Of a stretch of DNA of 64,000 nucleotides, positions 23,130-33,721 are shown one piece after another. The notes below the pieces were generated by a model. That model made no database searches. It saw only the letters and a program-made list of their open reading frames with translations, and was not told where the DNA came from. How positions within the stretch are numbered: the first letter of the stretch is position 1; every line of letters begins with the position of its first letter. The translations under genes and the position numbers were made by a program. The DNA comes from Isoetes taiwanensis (Eukaryota; Streptophyta; Lycopodiopsida; Isoetales; Isoetaceae): NCBI GenBank assembly GCA_021234155.1, contig JAJEKV010000011.1, positions 15,353,255-15,417,254 on the forward strand. The letters run 5' to 3'.

Positions 23130-24060
23130 GGGCTAGATGTTTAGGTTAATATGTTAATGTTAAGTTAATATGTTAATGTTTAGTACAAGTTAATGTTAAT
23201 GTTGTATGTTATGTTGTAAGTTTATAAGTTAACTTAAATAAGTTAACTTACAACTTGTTAAGTTAACTTGTTAGTCCATGTGGTAGTCCATGTGGCAATC
23301 CAAGTGACAGTCCATGTCAGCAATCAATGAGCCAAGTCATCAAACACGTGTTATGCCATCCTAGTCATCATCACCACATATTGTCATCATGTGCCAGTCC
23401 AAGTGGCGGTCCATGTAAGTAGTCCATGTGGCATGCCATGTCAGTAGCCCATGTGGCAGTCCATGTAAGCAGTCCATGTGGAGTCCATGTGCATTTGGAA
23501 GTATATGTGGACAAGTAAAAGTTTTTTTTTTTGAGGGCTAGTTATTTAGGTTAATATGTTAATCTTAATATGTTAATGTTAAGTGTAAGTTAATGTTAAT
23601 GTTGTATATGTTATGTTGTAAGTTTATAAGTTAACTTACAACTTGTTAAGTTAACTTGTTAGTCCATGTGGTAGTCCATGTGGCAATCCAAGTGACAGTC
23701 CATGTCAGCATTCAATGAGCCAAGTCATCAAACACGTGTTATGCCATCCTAGTCATCAAACACGTGTTATGCCATCCTAGTCATCATCACCACATATTGT
23801 CATCATGTGCCAGTACAAGTGGCAGTCCATGTAAGTAGTCCATGTGGCATGCCATGTCAGTAGCCCATGTGAGTCCATGTGGAGTCCATGTGCATTTGGA
23901 AGTATATGTGGACAAGTAAAAGTTTTTTTTTTTTGAGGGCTAGTTATTAAGGTTAATATGTTAATCTTAAGTTAATATGTTAATGTTAAGTGTAAGTTAA
24001 TGTGGCACTCCATGTGCCAGTCCAACTGGCAGCCCATGTAAGCAGCCCATGTTAATTATA
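23130..24060. repeat. Tandem repeat, ~410-bp unit x2 plus partial, with internal AGTCCATGTGG motif
   Basis: Two long copies (about 23130-23530 and 23545-23935) and a short third (23940-24060) each start with TTAATATGTTAATGTTAAG. They then run through AGTTAACTTGTTAG, repeated AGTCCATGTGG/GTCCATGTAAG words, CAAACACGTGTTATGCCATC and TATATGTGGACAAGTAAAAG, ending in poly-T and GAGGGCTAGTTATT. The second copy has an internal duplication of the ACACGTGTTATGCCATCCTAG block. CACGTG (G-box-like) sequences recur in each copy. No coding potential. Confidence 0.9.
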
Positions 24061-24248
24061 AGTGCCCATCATTAAAACAACACGTGCCACATCATCATTA
24101 AACATTAAAAAATATTAAAAAAAAAACATAAAAAAAGATACCCATGTTTTCTTTTTCCTATTGAGCCTGTGGGATATATGAAACTAATATCTTCAGCCCT
24201 AAATTTCTTCAATCCGTCTGCTGATTTGACGGATCTGTGTGCCTAATT

Positions 24249-24356
24249 GTAGCTAGGCATCAGTGGGCATGCTAAAAAACAAAGAATGGTGTCGAATTGG
24301 TAGCTAGGCATCCGTGGGCATGCTAAAAAACAAAAGAATGGTGTCGAATTTGCCAA
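24249..24356. repeat. Two ~53-bp direct repeats
   Basis: GTAGCTAGGCATCAGTGGGC followed by ATGCTAAAAAACAAAGAATG and GTGTCGAATT is repeated immediately with two or three changes. A second short duplication lies at 24492-24620, where GGCAAGTCTAGTACAACC recurs about 83 bases apart with its flanking GATAATC-GACATAAC words. Confidence 0.85.
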
Positions 24357-24821
24357 GAATCAAGCAGAACAAGGGATTTTTAAAAGGGGGAAATTTGTGA
24401 CAGAGTATGTCGAATGTTTTTGTGATGGATATTTAATTCCTAATCTAAGTATACTGATTTCCTGATCTAACTCTAAGTCTGCTACAAGTCCTGGCAAGTC
24501 TAGTACAACCTCTGATAATCTGACATAACAGTTTATCTGAGTTTTGCGATCTCAAGCAAATCGGATGATCTTGGCAAGTCTAGTACAACCCGATAATCGA
24601 CATAACAAGTTTATACAAGGTTTACAGGTTTATCTGTTTTACTGATCTCAAGCCTAAACTCCTAAACAGAACCATGCATTTAAAATTCAAGTTTACTCTT
24701 CCAAAATAACATGCAATTGACAAAGACTTTATTGATAATCCGTACAATCTGATAAATCTGATAAATCAGAAATATGGTACAAAGCAAAAAAAAAAAAGAC
24801 AAATCTGATAGAGTCAGATAC
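24357..24821. other. 3' flank of the transposase-like relic
   Basis: AT-rich with the 83-bp duplication noted just upstream. No gene. It may contain the 3' untranslated region of the minus-strand relic that ends at 24822. Confidence 0.35.
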
Positions 24822-26135
24822 CTAGTCTTCATCATCAGCAAGAACATCGAGGAGATTGTCTAAAATCTTTTCACTATCAGCTTCACTAAGTGTGTATACA
24901 ACCTGGTTTCCCTTCAATCGATGTTTTGCCTGTGGCATGACCAATTTAATTGCACAAACTTGTCTTGTGTAGACTATGGCTTTTGGCTCGTCTGAACAAT
25001 AGATATAGCTTGTACGTGATCTTGGTGCCTTTTTATAATAAATACCTTCAAGAAGCTCCTTTCCTGCATAAAATATTTGCCCATTCACCTCAAAGTCTTC
25101 CTTAATAACATACGCTGTCTTTGTACAACACACCAACCAAAATAGTGCTCCCTCTTCATTATATTTTGGAGCAGCAACGGCAAAATTGTCGCCTACTCCT
25201 ATGCTATCTTTTAGAACAGTAGATAGCTCAGAGAATCTTGTTCTTTGAGATTTACGTTCCTCATATTCATCACGTAGAACATTGCTTGGTTGAATAATCA
25301 CAAGCTCCCAATCGTCTACATATTCTTTGTTCATGCATTTTTCCCATTCTGCATCAAAGCAGTTTGCACAAACGCAAGACAAACGTCTTACATGCAATTG
25401 CGTAGGGCATTCTAAATTGAATGCATGAACAGAATGAATGTTCCTTGTGTCCTCCACAGTATCTGCTGCCCAAAGGTTGTTCCTGTTCACCCCCACCACT
25501 TCCCAAAACCATCTTCTCACTGTTTTTTTTTTTTCAAACTAGAAGATGGAGCACTAAACGAAAAACCTTCCCTGGCTACTTTAACTATATCAGCTGCATT
25601 TTCAATTTTTATGGACTCTCTTCATCAATTCCCTTAGCCACCGTTTTAATTCTGCGGCTTTGCCATCATGCTCTCCCTTCCCATGGTTTGAGCCAAAATA
25701 ATTCCACATCATCTCAATTTGTGTGGCAATTGCATACCTTCCAACAAAGTAGAAGGGTCTTGCTGCTTTGAACTGTGATGCTGCTCCATCTGAAAAGACC
25801 CAGTGCTTATCTGGATCTATACCTTGTTATTTCATAAACTCATAATGCATCATAAATGCATGCTGAACAAACAGTGTATCGTGCTTTGTATCATCAGATA
25901 TATAATAATGAGTGTCTTTGATCACATCCCCTGACATAGGGTCTACAAAGTACGTAATATGGTAATCTGTATGCTAGTCCAATATGCAGATTGCACTTGG
26001 TTCTGCAGCTGGATAGAAAAATTTTCAGCAAAGTCCACTACTGATACAAGAATACCTGGAGGAAGATTTTTAAGGCCTCTTGCTCTGCTGTTCTCTTCTT
26101 TTTCCCCTTTGACTTGCTTGCATCCTCATCTCCCA
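24822..26135 (-). pseudogene. Relic of a transposase-like gene (DFAEN / SDGAASQFK / Cys-finger protein)
   Basis: The downstream part is an intact 232-codon frame (24822-25520). It carries a cysteine-rich block LSCVCANCFDAEWEKCMN (about 25340-25400), then DDWELVIIQPSNVLRDEYEE and a C-terminal acidic tail. Upstream on the same strand, with one stop and frame breaks, are VVDFAENFSIQLQNQ (about 26005-26040), SDGAASQFKAARPFYFVGRY (about 25735-25795) and NYFGSNHGKGEHDGKAAELK (about 25640-25715). The ordered D, D and HGKG..DG motifs look like an RNase-H-fold transposase core followed by a CXC..C finger. I recall similar DYAEN...SDGAASQYK...HGKG proteins from invertebrate and fish genomes but cannot name the superfamily. 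Possible start: MGDEDASKSKGKKKR near 26135. Decayed, though the 3' half is well preserved. Confidence 0.55.
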
Positions 26136-26425
26136 TGTTTAACTATGAAGATGAAGAGAAAGGATCGATGCTTACTGATATCTTTGGCCTTGTGGGATGG
26201 CTTCAACAAGGTGGTCTCAATCTGAAAAAAAGATGCTCTAATTTATCTAATAGATCCAACCTGGCAATAAGAAAGCGGCTTGAAATCTTCCGTTGCTCCA
26301 ATTCGTTAACAAGGGAGCTTCCATTTCATTGCTTTGCAAGAAATTTTGTAAAAGAATTTGAGAAGTTTTTCACTTACTTATTAGGTTCGCGATTTTGGCA
26401 TGGCCGCATCAGTAAGTCTTGATTC

Positions 26426-28310
26426 ATGGGATCATCCTCTGGTACAAGCTTCGACACCGACTCTGATAGCACCGAGCGGGATAGAATCTTTGGCCCGAGG
26501 TTCTTGCAGGTGAAATTTTCAAAATGTTCTACGTGGCAAAAGAAGTTAGTTGGGACGACCTACTTTTCGAACTATTTTGGGGGGACAGGGGGGACAAGCT
26601 AATTGAGACACTATTGCATGCTTTAACCCGAATATCCAAGTGAACGCTGCTACAGAGATTAATGCAAAACCTTATAATGATGACGGTTCATTAAGGTTGT
26701 ACAATGATGTTTTGCGTGATTTGACTATTGCAAAAGAGATGTCCTTGTTAGGTTCAAGGTCATCAAAGGTGCTATTTCCGCTTCTGTGACGCTCCCCGGC
26801 TCCCATCGTACAGATACGGGAAATCCCCTCTTCCATGGCGACTATACCACCATAGAAAGGCCCTCCGTCTGACTCGGCCCACTTGTGATGAGCAAGTGTC
26901 CGGGTGAAGGACACGGAGGTGTCATTCGTCCCACGCCTTCTATGGAAATCCTATATAGCGGAAGCATACATACATGTTAGCACCTGGCAACAATACAAAT
27001 AAATAATATACCACCACGAAGGGTGGCCCATCATTATCAATACGAATACGACAGAATACCAACATAGCAAAGGAAATGCACCATAAATAAGGCCTCTACC
27101 CCGACCTCAGACTCATGGGGGTCGACTGACAGTCAAGGCCTCCGGATAACAGCAGACAGATGTATAACATGGCGTTGGCTGGCATAGAACAATGGCTAGG
27201 GTAGTCCATTCCATCCGCTCCTCCTGTGCACACTTTGCAGATAGGCTGAAACATGTTATGGCATGGTTGTAGCCTTCCGGAGATGCAATCCCATAGAATC
27301 ACCCTATGGAACTACTTTGGGTTACATCTCCCTGGTCCGATGAGGCAAGTCAGAGAGGCGTCCCCTCCCCGAGTATGATGGGTCCCCATGTGTGCTAGAG
27401 AACCGGTGCCACATCAGTGACCCCCGCGTCCGTACCTGATTTATTCCCCTAAATCTAAAGGCCAATTCGTCATCATACTCGTTATTTGGTGCTGAATCAC
27501 ATCATAGCATCCACAGCCAGGTGGGTTCTTGTGCACAGGCTGCATCTAATGGGATTTAAGAGGTTCTAGCTAGGAGCATCACTAAATATAGATAGCCTTT
27601 AGGTCTCTACCCCCCGTAATCCAATACAACACATGAGGAACAGAAAGAGAAACAACAATCAGATACAAACATCCATCATCATCATAAGTAGATCATAGAA
27701 TAGAATCTAATCATCCATCTGCTCAAACAAGGGTCAGACGAATACAAGCTATGCTAAAACTAACCGGTATCATAGCTATCTCTCTGGTTCTCCATCCTCT
27801 TGGCTGGAACCAAGGTTGAATAGCAGCTCCTCCTCCACCAATTTCCCCCAATTTGATTTGGGGCAAATTGGGGTGGAAGCCCTAATTTGGGTGTCCCAAA
27901 TTGGCAGGTCTGCCTTGCCCAATCACCTAAATTCGAATTAGGGTTTAGGATTAGGTTTCCACCTTAATAATTAATGATTAACATAGCTACCCTTAGCTTA
28001 TGAATAATTAATGCACTATTAATTATTCATAGTGACGTGTCATGTATTTATACCCAAAAGGGCATATAAATACGTGGAACGTCACAGCTTCCAACTGTTA
28101 GCACAGGTTAGTGTCTGCTTTATTTGTTTATTAACTGTTTTATTGTTTGTCTTATTGGTTTTTTGTTTGTTTTAAGGTGTGAACAATGCTAGAAACTTAA
28201 GTTCAGACGTGGAAAAGATGGATATTTGTAATGTTTCTAGTGTTGAGAAGTGTTGGCACGGTTGCAGTTCCTTTTGTTGGAAATTCTGGTACTATTTCTG
28301 CTAGTGAACC
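26426..28310 (+). pseudogene. Unassigned multi-exon gene, split by the solo LTR
   Basis: Three exon-like pieces join in phase. Exon 1 (26426-26509) starts MGSSSGTSFDTDSDSTERDR and ends TTGCAG followed by GTGAAA. A second exon (about 26615-26784, resuming at 28092-28106) reads FNPNIQVNAATEINAKPYND, then LRLYNDVLRDLTIAKEMSLL and PLPTVST, ending at GGTTAG. The third begins after TTTTAAG at 28177 and continues VNNARNLSSDVEKMDICNVS, stopping near 28300. The LTR plus one target-duplication copy lies inside exon 2; removing it restores the PLPTVST reading. No domain recognised. It is divergent from the minus-strand transposase-like relic and may be its partner gene in the same element. Confidence 0.4.
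26785..28086. mobile_element. Solo LTR, 1302 bp, with 5-bp target-site duplication
   Basis: The segment begins TGTGACGCTCC and ends GGAACGTCACA, terminal inverted repeats matching at 10 of 11 positions with canonical TG...CA ends. It is flanked on both sides by GCTTC (26780-26784 and 28087-28091), a perfect 5-bp duplication. No internal gag-pol region is present, so this is the product of LTR-LTR recombination. An AATTAATG-type AT-rich inverted stretch lies near the right end (about 27960-28030). Family (gypsy or copia) cannot be told from the LTR alone. Confidence 0.85.
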
Positions 28311-28860
28311 GTGTGATGATTTTAGTAATGACATGCTCGAAGAAGGACAGAGGGTCGAGATTGTGCCATGTGCCGACCTCTCAATCCGTCGATGGGGTGT
28401 GGAAGTCTCGCTTACTCACGTACTCACTCACAGAGATATATTGACTATCTTTTGCATGTTTTAACATAACTAGCTCGCACATTAATACACCACTTTTTGT
28501 GAACAATCACATGGAATGCCCACCAAATACAAGAAATTGCCCACCTTCATTAAGCATCCATGTGGTTGTACACCAAGAGTGGAGTAAAGATTCGTTGTAT
28601 GCCATACAAGAAGGAAGAACTGAAGCAATACGTCTAGAATTATTATATATATATACAAGAAATTTAACGCCTCCTACGACACATTGTTCCAGTTTTAGCA
28701 TGTTCTTACGGTGCAAGGCCCTGTCATGCTCTAGATAATCAACGATTCTACTGACATTCTCTTGTGATTCCTCTATATTCTTCAACATTCTATGTACTAT
28801 ATTTAGCATTCATGAAGATTCCCCTAGATTCTCTTAGAATTTTCTATTTTGATTGAGGTG
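28311..28860. other. Unassigned DNA before the AGATTC repeat field
   Basis: A 100-codon minus frame (28507-28809) reads IVHRMLKNIEESQENVSRIV but matches nothing I know. ATACAAGAAATT words at about 28528 and 28654 resemble worn CACTA-type ends. No gene called. Confidence 0.3.
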
Positions 28861-29520
28861 CTTACCCATGAGCATTTAGAACCTTGCAAAATAATCTATT
28901 TTGGATCTGTGCAACATTTCTAAAACACTTTCTATTTTTAGACTGAGGCGCTTACCCTGAGCATCTAGAACATTTTTTTTTTCAAGATTTATGAGAACAT
29001 TCTATTGTGGCTCTTTGCAAAATCTTAAAAAAACTCTAAGATTTCATCAAGATTTTCTTAGATTCCCTTAGACATTATAGAGATTCCCTTAGATTCAACT
29101 AGATTTTAAGAGATTCCCTTAGACTTGTAAATATCTTCCTAGATTCTCTTACAATTTATGAGATTTCCTTAGATTCCCTTTAATTCTCCTGGATTCCCTT
29201 ATATTCTAGAAATTTCTAGAACATTCTAGAACTTTCTGGAACATTCTGAAACTTTCAAAACATCCTAGAACTTTCTGGAAGTATTTCCCTATTTCCTTAC
29301 ATTCCTCAACAGTCCCCTACATTCTAGAACTTATTAGAACAATTTGGGACTTTCTGGAAGGATTCTCTTAGATTCCCCCTAGATTATCTTATATTCCAAA
29401 ACATTTTAGAATTCCGAAACTTTCTAGAACATTCTAGAAGATTTTAGAACTTTCTAGAACCTCCAGAACATTCTAGAACTTTCTTGAACTATCTAGAATG
29501 TTATATTCCGTTTTATCTTA
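28861..29520. repeat. Degenerate AGATTCCCTTAGATT / TTCTAGAACATTC repeat field
   Basis: Short words GATTCCCTTAGATT (29040-29200) and ATTCTAGAAC/TTTCTGGAAC (29200-29510) repeat with little order. The same word family, on the opposite strand as GAATCTTNNNGAATCTAGG, fills 30460-31290 and 58600-61335, and on this strand 61370-62440. It behaves as a dispersed low-complexity satellite. No coding capacity. Confidence 0.85.
29204..29246. promoter_or_regulatory. Heat-shock-element-like array (alternating TTC/GAA, 5-bp spacing)
   Basis: TTC at 29204, GAA 29209, TTC 29214, GAA 29219, TTC 29224, GAA 29229, TTC 29234, GAA 29239 and TTC 29244 form nine contiguous perfect units of the nGAAn/nTTCn heat shock element. 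Three suffice for an HSF trimer. A further less regular run occurs at 29422-29510. It arises from the repeat field and no gene starts nearby, so function is uncertain, but the sequence itself is an ideal site. Confidence 0.45.
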
Positions 29521-29550
29521 ATTAGAACATTATGCTAAATATATTAGAAT

Positions 29551-29640
29551 TAATGCTTGGTCTAGTGGTTAGAATGGGGGGTTGGGGGGTTAATGACCAG
29601 GGTTCAAATCCCTTCAATAACATAAAAAAATTTAAAAGCC
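29551..29640 (+). mobile_element. tRNA-derived SINE-like head with A and B boxes
   Basis: TGGTCTAGTGGTTAGAA (from 29558) is a good internal RNA polymerase III A box and GGTTCAAATCC (29601-29611) a good B box, 43 bases apart, as in tRNA-derived SINEs. The predicted acceptor and anticodon arms do not fold as a functional tRNA (the middle is a G-rich GGGGGGTTGGGGGG). An A-rich stretch follows. No clear SINE body or target duplication was found. Confidence 0.45.
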
Positions 29641-29689
29641 TTTCCTTAAAATTTGTTGAAAATACCAAGGCCCGAGCATACAATGTGAG

Positions 29690-29910
29690 CCGTAGGATCT
29701 TGGACCAGGGACTATGATCAATCTGGACCGTAGGATCATGTAGGATATATCTAAAGCAACGTGAGCCGTAGGATCTCGGACCGGCGGTCAGGATCAGATC
29801 AACTTGGACCGTAGGATCGTGTCTATACGGATTCCCAAGCCATCTAGGTCGTAGGATACGTCCCAAAGCCGCGTGAGCCGTCGGATCTCGAACGAACGGT
29901 CGGATAAGCG
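29690..29910. repeat. Six spaced copies of GAGCCGTAGGATCT / GACCGTAGGATC
   Basis: The motif occurs at about 29688, 29727, 29762, 29808, 29848 and 29875, with GTGAGCCGTAGGATCTCGGA as the fullest form. Related CCGTTGGAT/CCGTTAGAT words appear in the 58-60 kb repeat (for example near 58220 and 58330). Such motifs are common in subterminal regions of plant DNA transposons. Assignment here is not certain. Confidence 0.6.
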
Positions 29911-30289
29911 CGACAAACATAAGAACATATAGAGAGAGTAGATAGATATAAAAAAAAAAACCCATAGTTATTTCCCATCCGCGACATGACGTAGAACACA
30001 AACACATCCTTGCACTTAAAACAACCCTTTTCAATTGTCCATATGATTCATTTAGATATAGTATATGTGCATTTGTTGTATATAGAATTGGCTTCAAGGA
30101 CTATTGCAAGCTGGTCTTCAAACATAGTATGCAGCTTATTCTATGCCCCACATTCTCTCTTTATTGGCTACGTGGGGACATATAACCAAGCTAATCCTTT
30201 TTTTTCCCTTTTGAATACGACCTTTTTTGAAGAAGCCTTTAATGTGACAATTAGTTATTTGACTTTTTAGAAGGCCCCCCATTTTCTAA
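29911..30289. other. Unassigned AT-rich DNA
   Basis: An 86-codon plus frame (30010-30270) is hydrophobic and lacks any motif. Nothing else seen. Confidence 0.3.
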
Positions 30290-31290
30290 ATCACCTTCAA
30301 ATGATCATAACTTGCATTAGAGAGGTTGTATCAAGGTCTCAATCTCTAAATCAAATTCAAATGATCGTAACCTGCATTAGAGGGGTTGGATCAAGATGCG
30401 GCCCATGCCTTTGGATTCCTCTCGTTGAGGACTTTCTAATGAGTGGGCAACTTGGCATCGTTTCATCGCGATAGAAGTCGATGTGCCAAATTTTAAGAAT
30501 CTTCATGGAATCTTTGAACCACGGGAATCTAGGGTAATTTAAGAGATTCCAGGGAAGTCTTCATAAGATCTTGCTAGGGGAATTTTTGTAGAATCTTAAA
30601 AAAATCTAGAGGAATCTTCATCAAATCTAGGAGAATGTTCACAAAATCTTAGGAAATCTAGCAGAATCTTAAGACAATCTAGGGCATCTTCTTAGAATCT
30701 TAGAGAATCTATGGGAATCTTTATAGCATGAATCCAAGGAAGTTTTCATAGAATATTATGGAATCTAGAGGAATCTTGAGAGGAACTAGGAAATCTTTAT
30801 AGAATAATCTATGTTAAAACTACGGGAATCTTTATAGAAACTTAGGGAATCCAGCAAGGCCTTAAAACAATCTAGGGGATCCTTAGGAATCTTAAGAGAG
30901 TTTTGGGAATCTTTAAAGAATCTTAAAGAATCTTGGAGAATGTAGAAGAATTTTATGAGAATCTTGAGGAACCTTTAAAGAACCTTAGGGAATCTTAAAA
31001 TATCTAAAGGAATCTTTATAGAATCTTGTAGAATCAAGGAGAATCTTCATAGGATCTTCAAGAATCTAGACAAATCTTAAAGGAATCTAAGGGCTTGTTC
31101 ATAGAATCTTAAAGAATCTAGGGAAACCTTTGTAGAACCTTGAAGAATACAAGGGAATCTTAAAGGAGTCTAAGTGCATCTTCCTAGAATCTTTAAGAAT
31201 CTAGAATCTTCATAGAATATTCAAGAATCTAGAGGAATCAAAAGAGTTCTTAGAGGAATCCTTGTAAAAAATATTGAAGAATCTTTCACA
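30290..31290 (+). repeat. Dispersed repeat copy A: unique head plus GAATCTT field
   Basis: The head (30290-30480) contains CTGCATTAGAGGGGTTGGAT, GGATTCCTCTCGTTGAGGAC and TTCTAATGAGTGGGCAACTT. It matches heads at about 58450-58600, 59260-59420 and 60430-60590. It leads into about 800 bases of GAATCTTNNAGAATCTAGGG words. Head plus field therefore form one repeat family, present four times in the window. Confidence 0.8.
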
Positions 31291-31551
31291 ATGGGTGTGT
31301 TTTGCAAGGCCGAGTTCACACAATCTTTCATAATACGATCTTTCTAAGGAAAACTAATGAGGCAAGGAGAGACTAAGATCCCGCAATTAACAAATAATCT
31401 ATTGCATTAATATTGACATGCAGGTACCATTGGAAGTGTCTTCCTGTAGGCCCTAAATAACAAGCGACTTGTTTATATAGTAGTACAAATAATCATACGA
31501 GGAAGGGGCATGTTATATGTGCCAATCCTCATGAGCTGCCATATAATTTAC

Positions 31552-31595
31552 TCAATACAAGAAATTTATCGCGGCGGCCAAGGCCACCGCGAATC
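31552..31595. repeat. CACTA-like end with short inverted repeat
   Basis: CAATACAAGAAATTTATCGC resembles the plant CACTACAAGAAATTT terminus. It is followed by CGCGGCGGCCAAGGCCACCG, whose two halves (CGCGGCGGCC / GGCCACCGCG) pair with one mismatch. It may be the end of a small non-autonomous DNA transposon. The partner end was not found. Confidence 0.35.
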
Positions 31596-33721
31596 AATCT
31601 TGTTAATTTGAAAATTTCAGGTTTGGTGAAAAATGTTTTTTGGTTTTTTTTTTTAAGAATGATTTCCTAAGATTGTTGATTTTTTTTTTTTTTTTTTTGG
31701 CCGAGAAATATTTCCGTGTTTCCAAAAATGAGAGACAACTTTTTTTTTTCGACCAGGGTTTCATGTGGGCAGTCTCTGGCCACTTCATCCTGACTTCCTC
31801 CACGATTGCAAATTGCAAGGTGTCGCACGATTCTTATTTGCCATGCGATTCCAAGCATCTGTCGGCGTAGATCGGCTTAGGACTCAAAGATGCTGGTAAG
31901 CCATTCTAAACCCTATATTTTGCATGTTTTCATTTTTGTATGCTTTACTCAGTTTTAACCTTCCAATTCATTTTCTTTCTTGCTAGGCCTTCAATTTGTG
32001 AGCTCGGGTTCATTCTATGGTCCGGTGCTTTTGATTTTTTGGTTTTTGATCTCTGCGAAATAGTTTTGTAGTAATGGTGGTCCATGGCTCATGTGCTATT
32101 AGCATGGTATCTTCAAGCAACTAGAGGTAAAATAAACGTCACATTTTCTTTTACTTTTTCTTCTCGCAGCCATATCTGAATTAAAAGGCACAAGTAGCAG
32201 ATTTGTATGATGCATTTCTCTACTACGTTTTTCTTCGTTATATTGTTAAATTGGTAAACAGAGATGGATATTGCCAACGATGAGCACACATGCATCTGCA
32301 CAGGCTCTTTAACACCATATTCTTGACACGAGCCCTTTGATCATAGTCTCAATAGAGGCCAGGTAACTACTTGATCCTTTAATAGATCTCTAGATGGGTG
32401 CATGAAAGTGTTATGAAATGGTAAATAATTCCATGTGTATAGCTTCAAGGAGTGAATCAGATGTTGTAGGTTTATTAGTTCTAAAGGCGAATTCATGGAG
32501 ATCTAATTGAAGAAACAAGACACATCAATATTCATTCTCAGCCCTGCTATTTTAAGATTTATCAATATCATTGCCCTCTTCGTCAGAATAACTCCATGCT
32601 TCAAAGCTCCATGTGACAAAAACTTGCAGTGACTTCTTAGGGTGGCTTAACCGGATTCTAAAAGTTAGGTTGCAAGGAGCTATGTTGAAGTTATTGCTTA
32701 TGTCCGATTTTCTTGCCTTCTACTTCCCTCCAAGTTTTGAATTTTCTAAAATGAATTTTCACAATTATATATGTCTAGAACAGAAATAAAAAATTAGACT
32801 CTCGATTATATATGTCTAGATTACTCATGAGATGCCATTAACAAATAATTTACTCCACTGGGACATGCATATACCACTGGGAGTATGGAACCACTCGCAT
32901 TATAGAAAGATGATTCCCTATGCATTGATGTGGCCACAATGTCTCCCTACATATGCAATTGGTTGTATGAGCGCACGAACCTTACTGCTTGAACCTTGGA
33001 GACTGTATGGTTAAAAGAATCTGAGGGGCAGCACGGTGGCCCTCATGCTCCGTTCCAACAGATAAAGTCCGTCCAAAAAGTATATAATTTCAAGTGTTAA
33101 CTGGTGAAAGCAGCGGTCAAATGAGTATTCCCATGAAAGAGAAAAAAAGACTGGAAGGGAGTGTCGAACATTGCATCAGTATACCTTTGCCTTCCTGCAA
33201 CAAAATATATAAAGACCTATATTTTTTTTGTCATGCCTGCATCTGTGAAAGGATCTCTAACCAAGAGTTGTTGCACAGCATTGTTAAGAATTGATGATGC
33301 TACTTAGTGCCTTCATTAAACTTGCTCCTCATGTATAAAAACTAATTGCATCGCACATCGAAATATCATGTGAACTAGAATCTCTCTTTTGTATTCCATA
33401 AACCATATTTGGACATTTTGTCCTTCCTCAGCCTTGTTAAATGACAAGTATAGCCATGGCAAATAGATGAAATCCCTCCATATGGCAAATATATGAAATG
33501 CCTCCATCAAATGCAAAAGACCCCAACAGCAATTGACGCTGAAGACTAAGCTGCTCTAGTTAAGGCTTAAAATGTTGTGATGCTGTGTTCTAATCAAAGG
33601 CAGGCATTTACACAAAATTCATGGATTCCACCTCTTAGATCCACCTCAAAATTAGCTTTACTGCCCATTTGATTTGCACCTAAATCTGTAACTCGAAAAT
33701 GGTTTTTCGTTGTAACCTGTT
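31596..33721. other. Unassigned intergenic DNA downstream of the F-box gene
   Basis: AT-rich, with poly-T tracts near 31640-31750. Frames of 60-76 codons on both strands lack motifs. It may contain the F-box gene's 3' untranslated region (the gene ends at 33722 on the minus strand). No repeat or RNA gene recognised. Confidence 0.4.

Noticed and set aside
29551-29622. A functional tRNA gene
   Set aside because: A and B boxes are present but the anticodon arm and acceptor stem do not pair. SINE-like origin is more likely.
31603-31870. Overlapping hydrophobic and Lys-rich frames
   Set aside because: Products of poly-T tracts. Both strands are equally open.
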